Notes under the pieces: generated by a model
What the model was told of the DNA's origin: nothing
What the model saw: only the letters and a program-made list of their open reading frames with translations
Databases searched by the model: none
Shown here: positions 6,029-13,997 of the stretch, piece after piece
Position numbering within the stretch: position 1 is the first letter of the stretch
Layout of the letters: each line of letters begins with the position of its first letter
Translations under genes and position numbers: made by a program
Assembly: GCF_008086205.1 (NCBI RefSeq)
Contig: NZ_VSKK01000004.1
Span: 62,001-126,000, forward strand
Length of the DNA: 64,000 nucleotides
DNA from: Bizionia myxarmorum
GTDB lineage: Bacteria > Bacteroidota > Bacteroidia > Flavobacteriales > Flavobacteriaceae
Direction of reading: 5' to 3'

Positions 6029-8176
6029 TCAATAATTTAATAACTCATTTATCTTATCCTTCACTTTGCTGGTTGAAGGAATCATGGTTTCTTCCAAGGT
6101 TGAATTCAACGGAATAGCTGGCATATTTTCACTACCAATGGTCATGACTGGTGCATCTAAATATTTAAAACATTCCTCTTGAATTTTTCCAGATAATGCT
6201 CTGGCAAAACTATTATTACTAGGTTCCTCAGTAACTACAAGGCATTTCCCTGTTTTTTTAACCGATTTCATTATCGTTTCTTCATCCAAAGGAAATAAGG
6301 TTCTTAAATCAATTATTTCAATTTGATCTTTCATACCCATTTCCTCCGATGCATTCATGGCCCAATGCACACCCATTCCGTAGGACACGATGGTGAGCGT
6401 TTCAACGTTTTCCTGCTTCCAAATTTCTTGTAAAACCCATGCTTTTCCAAAGGGTAACACATAATCTTCAGATGGCTCAACGGATGTAGCACCTTTTGTA
6501 CCGGGAACTTTAGACCAATATAATCCTTTGTGTTCTAAAATAACTACCGGATTTGGGTCATAATAAGCCGCTTTCATTAAGCCTTTTAAATCGGCTCCAT
6601 TACTAGGATAAGCAATTTTTATCCCTCGAATATTGGTTATAACACTTTCAACAGATGATGAATGATAGGGACCACCACTTCCATAGGCACCAATAGGCAC
6701 TCGTAAAATCATACTAACCGGCCATTTGCCATTACTTAAATAACAGCTTCTACTGACTTCCGTAAATAATTGATTTAAACCTGGCCAGATATAATCGGCA
6801 AATTGAACCTCAACAATTGGTTTTAATCCAACGGCACTCATTCCAACCGTAGAACCCACAATAAACGCCTCTTGAATGGGGGTATTAAATACACGAGCAT
6901 CGCCAAATTTCTGGGCTAATGTTGCCGCTTCACGAAAAACGCCGCCTAATCTGCCACCAACATCTTGACCATATAATAAGCATTCCTTGTGTTTTCTCAT
7001 CAATTCTTCAACGGCAAACAAAGCACAATCCACCATCACCACTTTTTCGGCACCTTTTGGAGAACGCTCGCCTTTTTCCTCTGTAATTGGAGTTGGTGCA
7101 AAATCGTTGGTAAATAAATCTTCAGGTTTTGGATCTTCAGCTTCTAATGCTTTTTCGAAATCGGCTTGAACATTTGCTTTAGCAGCAGCTTCAATTTCAT
7201 CAATATCTTTTTGTGAAAATCCATTATCTAGCAATTGCTTTTTTAAAACTGGATAAGGATCACGTGATCGCGCTTCTTCTAAATCATCACGATACCATTC
7301 CATTCTAACACCCGAAGTATGGTGATTTAATAGAGGAACTTTGGCATGAACCAAAAATGGGCGGCGTTCTTCACGGATTGTTTTAATCACTTTTTCCAAG
7401 GCCTCATAACTTTCTGTGAAATTGGCACCATCTATAGTAATCGCTTCTAGGCCATTAAAACCTTGAGCATATTCAAAAGCATTTTGGGCGCGCGTTTCCG
7501 CAGCATTAGCCGAAATATCCCAGCCATTGTCCTGAATTAAAAACAGAATAGGTAATTGTTTTAAAGCAGCCATTTGAAAAGCTTCGGCAACTTCACCTTC
7601 CGTTACGGAGGCATCACCTAAAGAACAAACACTGATGGGTGCATTTCCGCGAAGGCGGGAATCTTCTGAATGAACAGAAGCATCATAATTGTTTGTGAAA
7701 TTTTCTACCGGGTTTTGCTCATTACCCTTTGCTTTGTTCTCTTCCGCAAAGAGATTACCGCTTTCGCGATAATGGAACCCCATTGCAACCCCAGTAGCCG
7801 GAATTGCCTGCATTCCTGTTGCAGACGATTGATGCGGGATTTTAGGTTTATCAGCATCTCTTAAACTTGGATGCGCATAATAAGTTCTTCCTCCAGAAAA
7901 TGGATCGTCTTTTTTTGCCAATAACTGCAGCATTAAATCGTAAGGCTTTAAACCAAATGATAATAACATGGCATCATCTCTATAATATGGAAATGCGTAA
8001 TCCTGCGGTAATAACTGCATGCCTAAAGCAATTTGAATAGCTTCATGCCCTCTAGATGTAGCGTGCACATATTTAGAAACTTGCTTGAAATTCGCTTCGT
8101 ACAATTCTGCCATAGACTTGGCAGTACACATGTTTAAAAATGCTTTTTTTAGTATGTCTTTATTTAAAGAACTCAT
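6029..8176 (-). CDS. 2-oxoacid dehydrogenase E1, alpha-beta fusion
   Basis: A 715-residue thiamine-diphosphate decarboxylase of a branched-chain-type 2-oxoacid dehydrogenase, with alpha (1 to about 370) and beta (about 380 to 715) joined, as is common in Flavobacteriaceae. Alpha has the TPP motif 'SLGDASVTEGEVAEAF' and 'QDNGWDIS'; beta has 'LLYGQDVGGRLGGVF', 'NTPIQEAFIVGSTVG' and 'EVQFADYIWP'. It ends the paa/bkd block and follows its E2 partner. Residues 137-179, between 'MGFHY' and 'PISVCSLGDA', look like an insertion: both ends ('RESGNL' 137-142 and 'SRLRGN' 173-178) are encoded by palindromic repeats (see the repeats at 7643 and 7754). The frame stays open. The substrate could be branched-chain 2-oxoacids or pyruvate; the E2 context does not decide. 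Confidence 0.9.
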   Translation of the reverse strand: MSSLNKDILKKAFLNMCTAKSMAELYEANFKQVSKYVHATSRGHEAIQIALGMQLLPQDYAFPYYRDDAMLLSFGLKPYDLMLQLLAKKDDPFSGGRTYYAHPSLRDADKPKIPHQSSATGMQAIPATGVAMGFHYRESGNLFAEENKAKGNEQNPVENFTNNYDASVHSEDSRLRGNAPISVCSLGDASVTEGEVAEAFQMAALKQLPILFLIQDNGWDISANAAETRAQNAFEYAQGFNGLEAITIDGANFTESYEALEKVIKTIREERRPFLVHAKVPLLNHHTSGVRMEWYRDDLEEARSRDPYPVLKKQLLDNGFSQKDIDEIEAAAKANVQADFEKALEAEDPKPEDLFTNDFAPTPITEEKGERSPKGAEKVVMVDCALFAVEELMRKHKECLLYGQDVGGRLGGVFREAATLAQKFGDARVFNTPIQEAFIVGSTVGMSAVGLKPIVEVQFADYIWPGLNQLFTEVSRSCYLSNGKWPVSMILRVPIGAYGSGGPYHSSSVESVITNIRGIKIAYPSNGADLKGLMKAAYYDPNPVVILEHKGLYWSKVPGTKGATSVEPSEDYVLPFGKAWVLQEIWKQENVETLTIVSYGMGVHWAMNASEEMGMKDQIEIIDLRTLFPLDEETIMKSVKKTGKCLVVTEEPSNNSFARALSGKIQEECFKYLDAPVMTIGSENMPAIPLNSTLEETMIPSTSKVKDKINELLNY
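7643..7662. repeat. Palindromic hairpin element (family D) inside E1
   Basis: ATTTCCGC GAAG GCGGGAAT: 8-base arms with one G.T pair and a GAAG loop. It encodes 'SRLRGN' of the E1 protein. It belongs to the family also seen at 7754, 13751, 13978, 20141 and 20252. Confidence 0.8.
7754..7773. repeat. Palindromic hairpin element (family D) inside E1, second copy
   Basis: ATTACCGC TTTC GCGATAAT: 8-base arms with one mismatch and a TTTC loop. It encodes 'RESGNL' of E1. With the copy at 7643 it brackets the unusual 43-residue segment. Confidence 0.65.
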
Positions 8177-8191
8177 ATTTTATTTTTTTTT

Positions 8192-8274
8192 GGCGTTACC
8201 CTAAAAGGGTCGGGCTTTTCGCTATATCTTTTTTGTAAAAAACAAAAAAGGAAGTCGCTTCAATCCCTAACGCG
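8192..8274. repeat. Long structured repeat (family F), copy 1
   Basis: About 80 bases shared with 13846-13922. Closing stem GCGTTA (8193-8198) with TAACGC (8268-8273); internal hairpin CTTTTTTGT (8228-8236) with ACAAAAAAG (8242-8250); conserved words GGGCTTTTCGCTATATCTTT and CGCTTCAATCC. It lies in the gap between the E2 and E1 genes. Confidence 0.85.
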
Positions 8275-8328
8275 AAATATTTTTAATGGCCTCAACAGTT
8301 TTAAAAACGTTTAAGATCTTGAGGATTA

Positions 8329-9630
8329 CTAAATTTTCCGATTCACATCAAATTGCTCAAAATAATCAGCAACACGACGTACAAAACTACCTCCTAAAAA
8401 CCCATCCACTACTCGATGGTCGAACGATAAAGACAAATACATCATACTTCTTATTGCAATTTCATCGCCTTTTTCAGTTTCAATTACTTCAGGGCGTTTT
8501 TTAATAATTCCTAATGCTAGAATGGCTACTTCAGGCTGATTAATAATTGGTGTTCCCATAACACTTCCAAAGGTTCCAACGTTGGATATTGTAAAAGTGC
8601 CTCCTTTAATATCGTCACCTCCTAAATTGTTTTCTCTAGCCTTATTTGCTAAATCATTGACGGTTTCAGCCAAAATTTTTAAATCTTTAGTATCGGCATT
8701 TTTAACAACTGGAACAATTAGATTTCCGCTAGGTAAAGCGGTTGCCATTCCAATATTTATATCCTCTTTTACTATAATATTATTACCATCAACAGATGCG
8801 TTAATATTTGGAAAATCTTTTACTGCTTTTGCTACCGCTTCCACAAACAAAGGTGTAAATGTTAGGCGCTCACCATATTTTTCCTGAAAGGCTTTTTTAT
8901 GAGCGTTTCGCCAGTTAACCATATTGGTCATATCCGCTTCCACATAAGCGGTTACGTGAGGAGACGTATGTTTGGAAAACACCATATGATCTGCAATCAT
9001 TTGACGCATTCTATCCATCTCTATAATTTTCCCCTTACCTTTATTAAAAGTCAATTGCGGAATTCTATATGCAGTTGGATCTTGGGTGACCGTTTGTGAA
9101 TATTGATAAGGTCTGCCCTCTTCTATATAACTAAAGACATCACTTTTACGAAGTCGACCCTCATGTCCAGTAGCTGGAATTCGTGCTAACTCTTCGAAAC
9201 TAATATGTTGTTCCCTAGCAATTTTGATGATTAGTGGAGAAAAGAACGTGTTTGAATTTGATGTTGAAAATGAATTCGAAGATGAAGCTACCTGAACTAG
9301 TTTTGGTTTACTAACTTTTTTCTGCTTTTGAGATTCTTCGCTAGCGCTCTGAATGACAGGCTCGCTTTTTGATGTCGTGTGAGCTTCTTCCGAAACTTCT
9401 AAAACAGCAATTACTTGTCCTACTGGAACCACATCTTTAGCTTGAAACATTGTTTTAACTAAAGTTCCTGAAGCTGGCGCAGGCACTTCATTATCTACTT
9501 TATCGGTGGCGACTTCTAGAATAATATCACCTTCTTCAAACGTGTCGCCTTCAGAAATTAGCCAATTGATGATGGTTCCTTCTGTGATACTTTCGCCCAT
9601 TTTGGGCATTTTTAAATCGAATTTTGACAT
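8329..9630 (-). CDS. 2-oxoacid dehydrogenase E2 (dihydrolipoyl acyltransferase)
   Basis: 433 residues with the standard E2 order: one lipoyl domain (about 1-78, lipoyl Lys44 in 'EVATDKVDNE'), a linker, a peripheral-subunit-binding domain (about 125-168, 'FFSPLIIKIAREQHI'), and the catalytic acyltransferase domain ending in 'SFDHRVVDG' (His405, Asp409). It transfers the acyl group formed by E1 to CoA. It precedes the E1 fusion by 152 bases holding the family F repeat. Residues 92-101 ('VIQSASEESQ') in the linker are encoded by a dispersed repeat (9330-9357), tolerated there since linkers are flexible. No E3 gene is in the window. Confidence 0.92.
   Translation of the reverse strand: MSKFDLKMPKMGESITEGTIINWLISEGDTFEEGDIILEVATDKVDNEVPAPASGTLVKTMFQAKDVVPVGQVIAVLEVSEEAHTTSKSEPVIQSASEESQKQKKVSKPKLVQVASSSNSFSTSNSNTFFSPLIIKIAREQHISFEELARIPATGHEGRLRKSDVFSYIEEGRPYQYSQTVTQDPTAYRIPQLTFNKGKGKIIEMDRMRQMIADHMVFSKHTSPHVTAYVEADMTNMVNWRNAHKKAFQEKYGERLTFTPLFVEAVAKAVKDFPNINASVDGNNIIVKEDINIGMATALPSGNLIVPVVKNADTKDLKILAETVNDLANKARENNLGGDDIKGGTFTISNVGTFGSVMGTPIINQPEVAILALGIIKKRPEVIETEKGDEIAIRSMMYLSLSFDHRVVDGFLGGSFVRRVADYFEQFDVNRKI
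9330..9357. repeat. Element B repeat inside the E2 linker
   Basis: GAGATTCTTCG ... CTCTGAATGAC, the same 27-28-base element as at 19314 and 17938, with a CGCTAGCG palindrome at its centre. It is translated in frame. Confidence 0.75.
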
Positions 9631-9647
9631 TTTTTTATATTTTCTAC

Positions 9648-9709
9648 CATTGCGAGGACGAAGGACGTGGCAATCTCTTTATGAGATTCATCGCTTTGCT
9701 CTGAATGAC
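9648..9709. repeat. Composite A+B dispersed repeat, copy 1
   Basis: Element A (CATTGCGAGGACGAAGGA ... GGCAATCTC, 9648-9677) is followed by element B (GAGATTC ... CTGAATGAC, to 9709). The outer ends CATT/AATG are inverted, so the 62-base unit resembles a miniature mobile element. It fills the gap between paaY and E2. Confidence 0.8.
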
Positions 9710-9714
9710 AACTC

Positions 9715-10314
9715 TTATTTATTTTTAAAGGTTTCCCTTAATGTTTTGTATGCTTCTTCTTGAGTTGGTAAATTTTTTGGCACTTCTCGTAAAGGCTCCA
9801 CTTCTTTTAAACTCTCATGGCAATCAGCTGGTAATTGTTGATATAATTTAGTGCCTTTGGTCTTCCAAGCAATCATATCATCAGAAACTTCCTTAATCAC
9901 TTTTGCTGGATTGCCGACTACCAAACTCCGATTCGGGATTTTAGTTTCGGCTTTAATGAATGCCATAGCACCAACAATGCTTTCATCGCCAATTTCAGCA
10001 TCATCCATGATAACGGAGTTCATACCAATCAAACAATTTCTTCCTAAATTGGCACCATGAATTATAGCACCATGACCAACATGAGCACTTTCTTTTAAGG
10101 TTATGGATTTACCAGGAAACATATGAACTGTACAGTTTTCTTGAACATTCACGCCATCTTCCAAGATAATTTGTCCCCAATCACCACGAATAGCAGCTCC
10201 TGGACCAATGTAGCAGTTTTTTCCAATGATAACATTTCCTGTTACTGCAGCTAGTGGATGAACAAAACTGGATTCATGAACAACTGGTGTGTAGCCTTTG
10301 AATGAATAAATCAT
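9715..10314 (-). CDS. paaY: PaaY-type hexapeptide-repeat thioesterase
   Basis: 199 residues. A left-handed beta-helix of hexapeptide repeats runs through residues ~15-140 ('VIIGKNCYIGPGAAIRGDWG', 'HVGHGAIIHGANLGRNCLIGMNSVIMDDAEIG'), in the gamma-carbonic-anhydrase-like group. His in 'VHMF', 'HVGHG' and 'IIHG' are placed as the metal ligands of that family. PaaY is a thioesterase that hydrolyses dead-end CoA adducts from the ring-oxidised intermediates, relieving inhibition. Its position in the paa block supports this over a general carbonic anhydrase. Confidence 0.88.
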   Translation of the reverse strand: MIYSFKGYTPVVHESSFVHPLAAVTGNVIIGKNCYIGPGAAIRGDWGQIILEDGVNVQENCTVHMFPGKSITLKESAHVGHGAIIHGANLGRNCLIGMNSVIMDDAEIGDESIVGAMAFIKAETKIPNRSLVVGNPAKVIKEVSDDMIAWKTKGTKLYQQLPADCHESLKEVEPLREVPKNLPTQEEAYKTLRETFKNK

Positions 10315-10327
10315 ACTTTTTTATTAT

Positions 10328-10391
10328 GTCATTGCGAGGATAAAGGACGAGCCCATTTTTTTGTGAGATTCTTCCCTTTGCCCTGAATGAC
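10328..10391. repeat. Composite A+B dispersed repeat, copy 2
   Basis: Begins GTCATTGCGAGGA and ends CCCTGAATGAC, with the same A then B arrangement and nearly the same length as 9648-9709. Termini GTCATT and AATGAC are inverted repeats. It fills the gap between paaF and paaY. Confidence 0.8.
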
Positions 10392-10394
10392 CAT

Positions 10395-11144
10395 TTATTT
10401 ATAAGTTTTTAATTTCTCCTTCGTAAAATCAGACAATACTAAACGTCCACTAGTAGCAGCGCGTTCTGCTAGCAAGGCATCCCAATCTTCAGTTCCGCTC
10501 CAGAATACTTTTTTCATTTCTATCATAGCTTCTGGATTGTAGGTGCATAAATGTTCAGCTGTTGCTTTAACGGCTTCATCTAATGCTTCAGTGTCATCAT
10601 AAACTTGCGTGAATAAACCCTTTTGTTTTGCCCAATCTGCTGAATAAAATGTATTGGCATCAATCGCAATTTGCGACATAGCGCTTAAACCCATTTTACG
10701 CTCAATAGCTGGTCCGACAACAAATGGTCCAATGCCAATGTTTAATTCACTTAATTTGATAGCTGCGAATTTGGTTGCCATGCAGTAATCAGTTGAAGCG
10801 GCTAAACCAACTCCTCCTCCAACAGTTTTACCTTGAATACGACCGATTATAAATTTTGGACATTTGCGCATGGCATTAATCACATTTGCGAAACCTGAAA
10901 AGAATACTTTTCCAGTTGCAGCATCATTGATATTTATAAGTTCCTCAAAACTAGCACCTGCACAGAAGGTTCTATCGCCTCCACTTTTAAGTACGATGAC
11001 TTTTATATCCTTGTTTTTACCAGCAGCAGTAATGGTTTGTGCTAATTCCGCCAACACATCACCAGGTAAGGAATTATGTGCTGGATGAAAAAACTCGATG
11101 TATGCTACCGCGTTTTCTATGTTTTGTTTTACGTATGGTTTCAT
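10395..11144 (-). CDS. paaF: Enoyl-CoA hydratase/isomerase, probable PaaF role
   Basis: 249-residue crotonase-fold protein: oxyanion-hole segments 'DRTFCAGASFEEL' and 'GKTVGGGVGLAASTDYCMAT', and 'SELNIGIGPFVVGPAIERKMG' where hydratases carry a catalytic Glu (here the sequence after the second segment lacks the usual ExxxG-Glu, so the chemistry may differ). In the phenylacetate pathway PaaF hydrates 2,3-dehydroadipyl-CoA. Assignment rests on location between paaZ and paaY, PaaG being recognised elsewhere in the block. It could instead be a methylglutaconyl-CoA-type hydratase. Confidence 0.7.
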   Translation of the reverse strand: MKPYVKQNIENAVAYIEFFHPAHNSLPGDVLAELAQTITAAGKNKDIKVIVLKSGGDRTFCAGASFEELININDAATGKVFFSGFANVINAMRKCPKFIIGRIQGKTVGGGVGLAASTDYCMATKFAAIKLSELNIGIGPFVVGPAIERKMGLSAMSQIAIDANTFYSADWAKQKGLFTQVYDDTEALDEAVKATAEHLCTYNPEAMIEMKKVFWSGTEDWDALLAERAATSGRLVLSDFTKEKLKTYK

Positions 11145-11231
11145 GTTTTTAAATTGTCAATGCGAACTTGATACGCATTCGTTTTAATATTTAAATTTTA
11201 CTTTAATGAATCTTGACAGGTTTTTTCGTTA

Positions 11232-13733
11232 TTAAATTAATCCAAACTGTTCAAAGTGATGGCCTAAATGTTTTCTCTCTAATAAATAAGACTCATATTT
11301 ATTCAATTCTCCAAAGATCAAGTTCTTCAATTTAGCATCTGGGTTTTCTTTAAAATACACCAAATACTTTTCGCGTTGTACTTTGAATTTTTCAATAGCT
11401 GTCTCTAAATCCGGATGCTTTAAAGGCGCTAATTTATCTTTTTCTAATAAAGGGAAATTGGTTCCCATTGGGAATTTCTCATAATTATAAAGACTATGAT
11501 GTACTTTTTCTAAAATCTTTTCTGGGGTTGCTACTTCAAAATCCTGAATTTCTCCAGCTGCTATTTTATAAGTATACTCTAAATGTTCCAACATGTGTTG
11601 TGGTGTCATAACACCCCATTTTGGTTTGGTATTTTCTTTTAATTTTGAAAGGCATTCTGCAATTTTATCTTCAGTCATTTCTACAAAAAATTCTTGCTTC
11701 TTTTCAACCATAGTTAAAACGGTAGCAAAAGCAACTTTTTCATCTGTTAATGCATCAAAAACCTCAACATACCATTTTACAATTCCACTAGGATGCTCCG
11801 CTGTAACTACATCACGATCTGTTTTTTGCTGACAGGTTAATCGTACATAAACAGTGTCGTTATGATATAACGGACGAAGGAAACGACATTCCTCCAAGCC
11901 ATAATTTGCAGCAACAGGCCCTTTATTTGGATAGACGAATAGTCCAGCTGCTGCCGAAATGATGAAATATCCATGAGCGGTTCGTTTTTCAAAAATACTA
12001 CCATCTAGAGATGTAATATCAGTATGGGCATAAAAATGATCCCATGTTAGATTCGCAAAATTGATAATATCGGTATCTGTAAAAGTACGGTTGTGGGTTT
12101 TAAGCGACATTCCTGGTTGAATATCTTCCCAGTGGTATTTAAATGGATGCTGTTCTGCTTCCTTATATTCCGCATTTTGCTGATAGATTCCTGTAATTTC
12201 TGTCAAAGTCGTTGGTGAACCTTGAATAGCTGTACGTTGTAAATAGTGCTTAATTCCACGCATGCCTCCCATTTCTTCGCCTCCTCCAGCACGTCCTGGA
12301 CCACCATGCACTAAATTTGGCAATGGCGAACCGTGACCTGTACTTTCTTTAGCCATATCGCGATTAATAACCAAAATACGACCATGATGACTGGCTGCAT
12401 TTACGACATAATCTTTGGCAATTTTATTATCATAAGTCGCAATTGATGACACTAACGAGCCTTTACCCATTTGAGCTAACATAATCGCTTCATCTAAATT
12501 TTTATAGGGCACAATAGTACTTACAGGCCCAAAAGCTTCTGTTTCATGAACGGCTAAATTCTCAAATGGATGGTCTTCACGAAGTACAATTGGTGCTAAA
12601 AAAGCCCCTTTTTTCGAATCGGCTCCAATGGTTTCAATTTTATCTAAATCGCCATAAACAATACTTGCTGTTTTAGACAATTGCTGAACACGCTCTCTAA
12701 CTTCGTTGACTTGATCTTTACTCACCAAAGCACCCATTCGTACTTCTTTTAGTCTTGGGTCACCGATTGTAATTTTATCTAAAGCTTTTCCTAGGGCCAT
12801 TTGAACGTCTTCAACTAAATTTTGTGGCACAATAATTCTACGAATAGCCGTACATTTCTGTCCACATTTTACCGTCATTTCATTTCTGACTTCTTTAATA
12901 AATAAGTCGAATTCTGGTGTTCCTGGAATAGCATCTTCCCCTAATACTGATGCATTTAAAGAATCGGCTTCCATATTAAATGGCACAGATTCTTCAAGAA
13001 TCCGTTTATGAGATTTTAGAAGTCTTCCCGTTGTTGCTGAACCTGTAAAAGTTACAACATCTTGAGATTCTACCGTATCCAAAATAGTTCTTGCCGAACC
13101 TGCAATTAACTGTAAAGCACCTTCCGGCAATATTTTAGATGCGATAATTTCACGAACAACTGCTTCCGTTAAAAAAGACGTATTTGTTGCTGGCTTAACA
13201 ACAGCTGGAACACCAGCCATCCAATTACTTGCACATTTTTCTAACATACCCCAAACTGGAAAGTTAAAGGCGTTAATATGAACCGCTACACCACGTTTTG
13301 GCACCATAATATGATGTGCCATAAAACGACCACCACGTGATAAATCAATAGCATCACCTTCTACATGATAGGATTGATTTGGAAATAGTTTTCGTAAAGA
13401 CGCATTAGCGAATAAGTTTCCGAATCCACCTTCAATATCTATCCAACTATCAATTTTGGTTGCTCCTGTACGGTAACTTAATTCGTAGAAAGATGCTTTC
13501 TTTTTCATGAGATAAAGCGCTAGACTTTTCAGCATATTTCCACGTTCTTGAAACGTCATTTTACGAAGTTTCTCGCCACCTTTGGTTCTTCCGTATTGAA
13601 GGATTTCGCCAAAATCTAACCCTTGGGTATCTGATAAAGCTACAATTTCTCCTGTAATAGCGTCAAACATAGGAACGCCTTCGCCTTTACCTTCTAGCCA
13701 TTGTCCAGTGACGTAATTTTGTGTTTTTTTCAT
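11232..13733 (-). CDS. paaZ: PaaZ oxepin-CoA hydrolase/aldehyde dehydrogenase with extra C-terminal domain
   Basis: PaaZ opens oxepin-CoA (MaoC-type enoyl hydratase domain) and oxidises the aldehyde with NADP+ (ALDH domain). ALDH spans about 1-515: Glu255 in 'NMEADSLN' and Cys294 in 'GQKCTAIRR', close to the known E. coli catalytic positions. The MaoC hotdog domain is about 530-680, with 'NLTWDHFYAHTD'. At 833 residues it is about 150 longer than E. coli PaaZ (681). The extra residues 685-833 ('EMTEDKIAECLSKLKE', 'GVMTPQHMLEHLEYT') resemble a DUF1569/DinB-like four-helix domain normally found as a separate protein. It lies between paaJ and paaF. Confidence 0.92.
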   Translation of the reverse strand: MKKTQNYVTGQWLEGKGEGVPMFDAITGEIVALSDTQGLDFGEILQYGRTKGGEKLRKMTFQERGNMLKSLALYLMKKKASFYELSYRTGATKIDSWIDIEGGFGNLFANASLRKLFPNQSYHVEGDAIDLSRGGRFMAHHIMVPKRGVAVHINAFNFPVWGMLEKCASNWMAGVPAVVKPATNTSFLTEAVVREIIASKILPEGALQLIAGSARTILDTVESQDVVTFTGSATTGRLLKSHKRILEESVPFNMEADSLNASVLGEDAIPGTPEFDLFIKEVRNEMTVKCGQKCTAIRRIIVPQNLVEDVQMALGKALDKITIGDPRLKEVRMGALVSKDQVNEVRERVQQLSKTASIVYGDLDKIETIGADSKKGAFLAPIVLREDHPFENLAVHETEAFGPVSTIVPYKNLDEAIMLAQMGKGSLVSSIATYDNKIAKDYVVNAASHHGRILVINRDMAKESTGHGSPLPNLVHGGPGRAGGGEEMGGMRGIKHYLQRTAIQGSPTTLTEITGIYQQNAEYKEAEQHPFKYHWEDIQPGMSLKTHNRTFTDTDIINFANLTWDHFYAHTDITSLDGSIFEKRTAHGYFIISAAAGLFVYPNKGPVAANYGLEECRFLRPLYHNDTVYVRLTCQQKTDRDVVTAEHPSGIVKWYVEVFDALTDEKVAFATVLTMVEKKQEFFVEMTEDKIAECLSKLKENTKPKWGVMTPQHMLEHLEYTYKIAAGEIQDFEVATPEKILEKVHHSLYNYEKFPMGTNFPLLEKDKLAPLKHPDLETAIEKFKVQREKYLVYFKENPDAKLKNLIFGELNKYESYLLERKHLGHHFEQFGLI

Positions 13734-13750
13734 CGATAATTTTATTTATC

Positions 13751-13772
13751 GTTTCCGTGAAAAACGGAAAAC
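13751..13772. repeat. Family D hairpin upstream of paaZ
   Basis: GTTTCCGT GAAAA ACGGAAAAC: 7-base perfect core stem with a GAAA-type loop, 17 bases upstream of the paaZ start, in the paaJ-paaZ gap. Confidence 0.6.
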
Positions 13773-13845
13773 TATTATGTTCATTTCTATAAAACTCCTA
13801 CAAAATTAGATTCTTTAGAAACAACGTTAAACTTTTATTTTTTTT

Positions 13846-13922
13846 GGCGTTACCTAAAGGTCAGGCTTTCCGCTATATCTTTTGCGAAAAAGCAAAAGGA
13901 TGCCGCTTCAATCCTTAACGCA
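13846..13922. repeat. Long structured repeat (family F), copy 2
   Basis: Same orientation and layout as 8192-8274. Closing stem GCGTTA (13847-13852) with TAACGC (13916-13921). The internal hairpin is CTTTTGC (13879-13885) with GCAAAAG (13892-13898). The tip pair is C-G here and T-A in copy 1, a compensatory change. It lies in the paaJ-paaZ gap. Confidence 0.85.
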
Positions 13923-13977
13923 CTTGTTTGCTGACTTTATTCACTAATCCAATAATTTTTCCACTATTTACAAATAG

Positions 13978-13997
13978 ATTCCTGCCTTCGCAGGAAT
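13978..13997. repeat. Family D hairpin at the paaJ stop
   Basis: ATTCCTGC CTTC GCAGGAAT: perfect 8-base arms with a CTTC loop, overlapping the paaJ stop codon by one base. Confidence 0.85.

Noticed and set aside
10395-11144. Treating this crotonase as a second PaaG
   Set aside because: Asp-containing 'GLIPDSAGT' motif of PaaG is in the 17967-18749 gene; this one lacks it, so PaaF is the better, though still tentative, fit.
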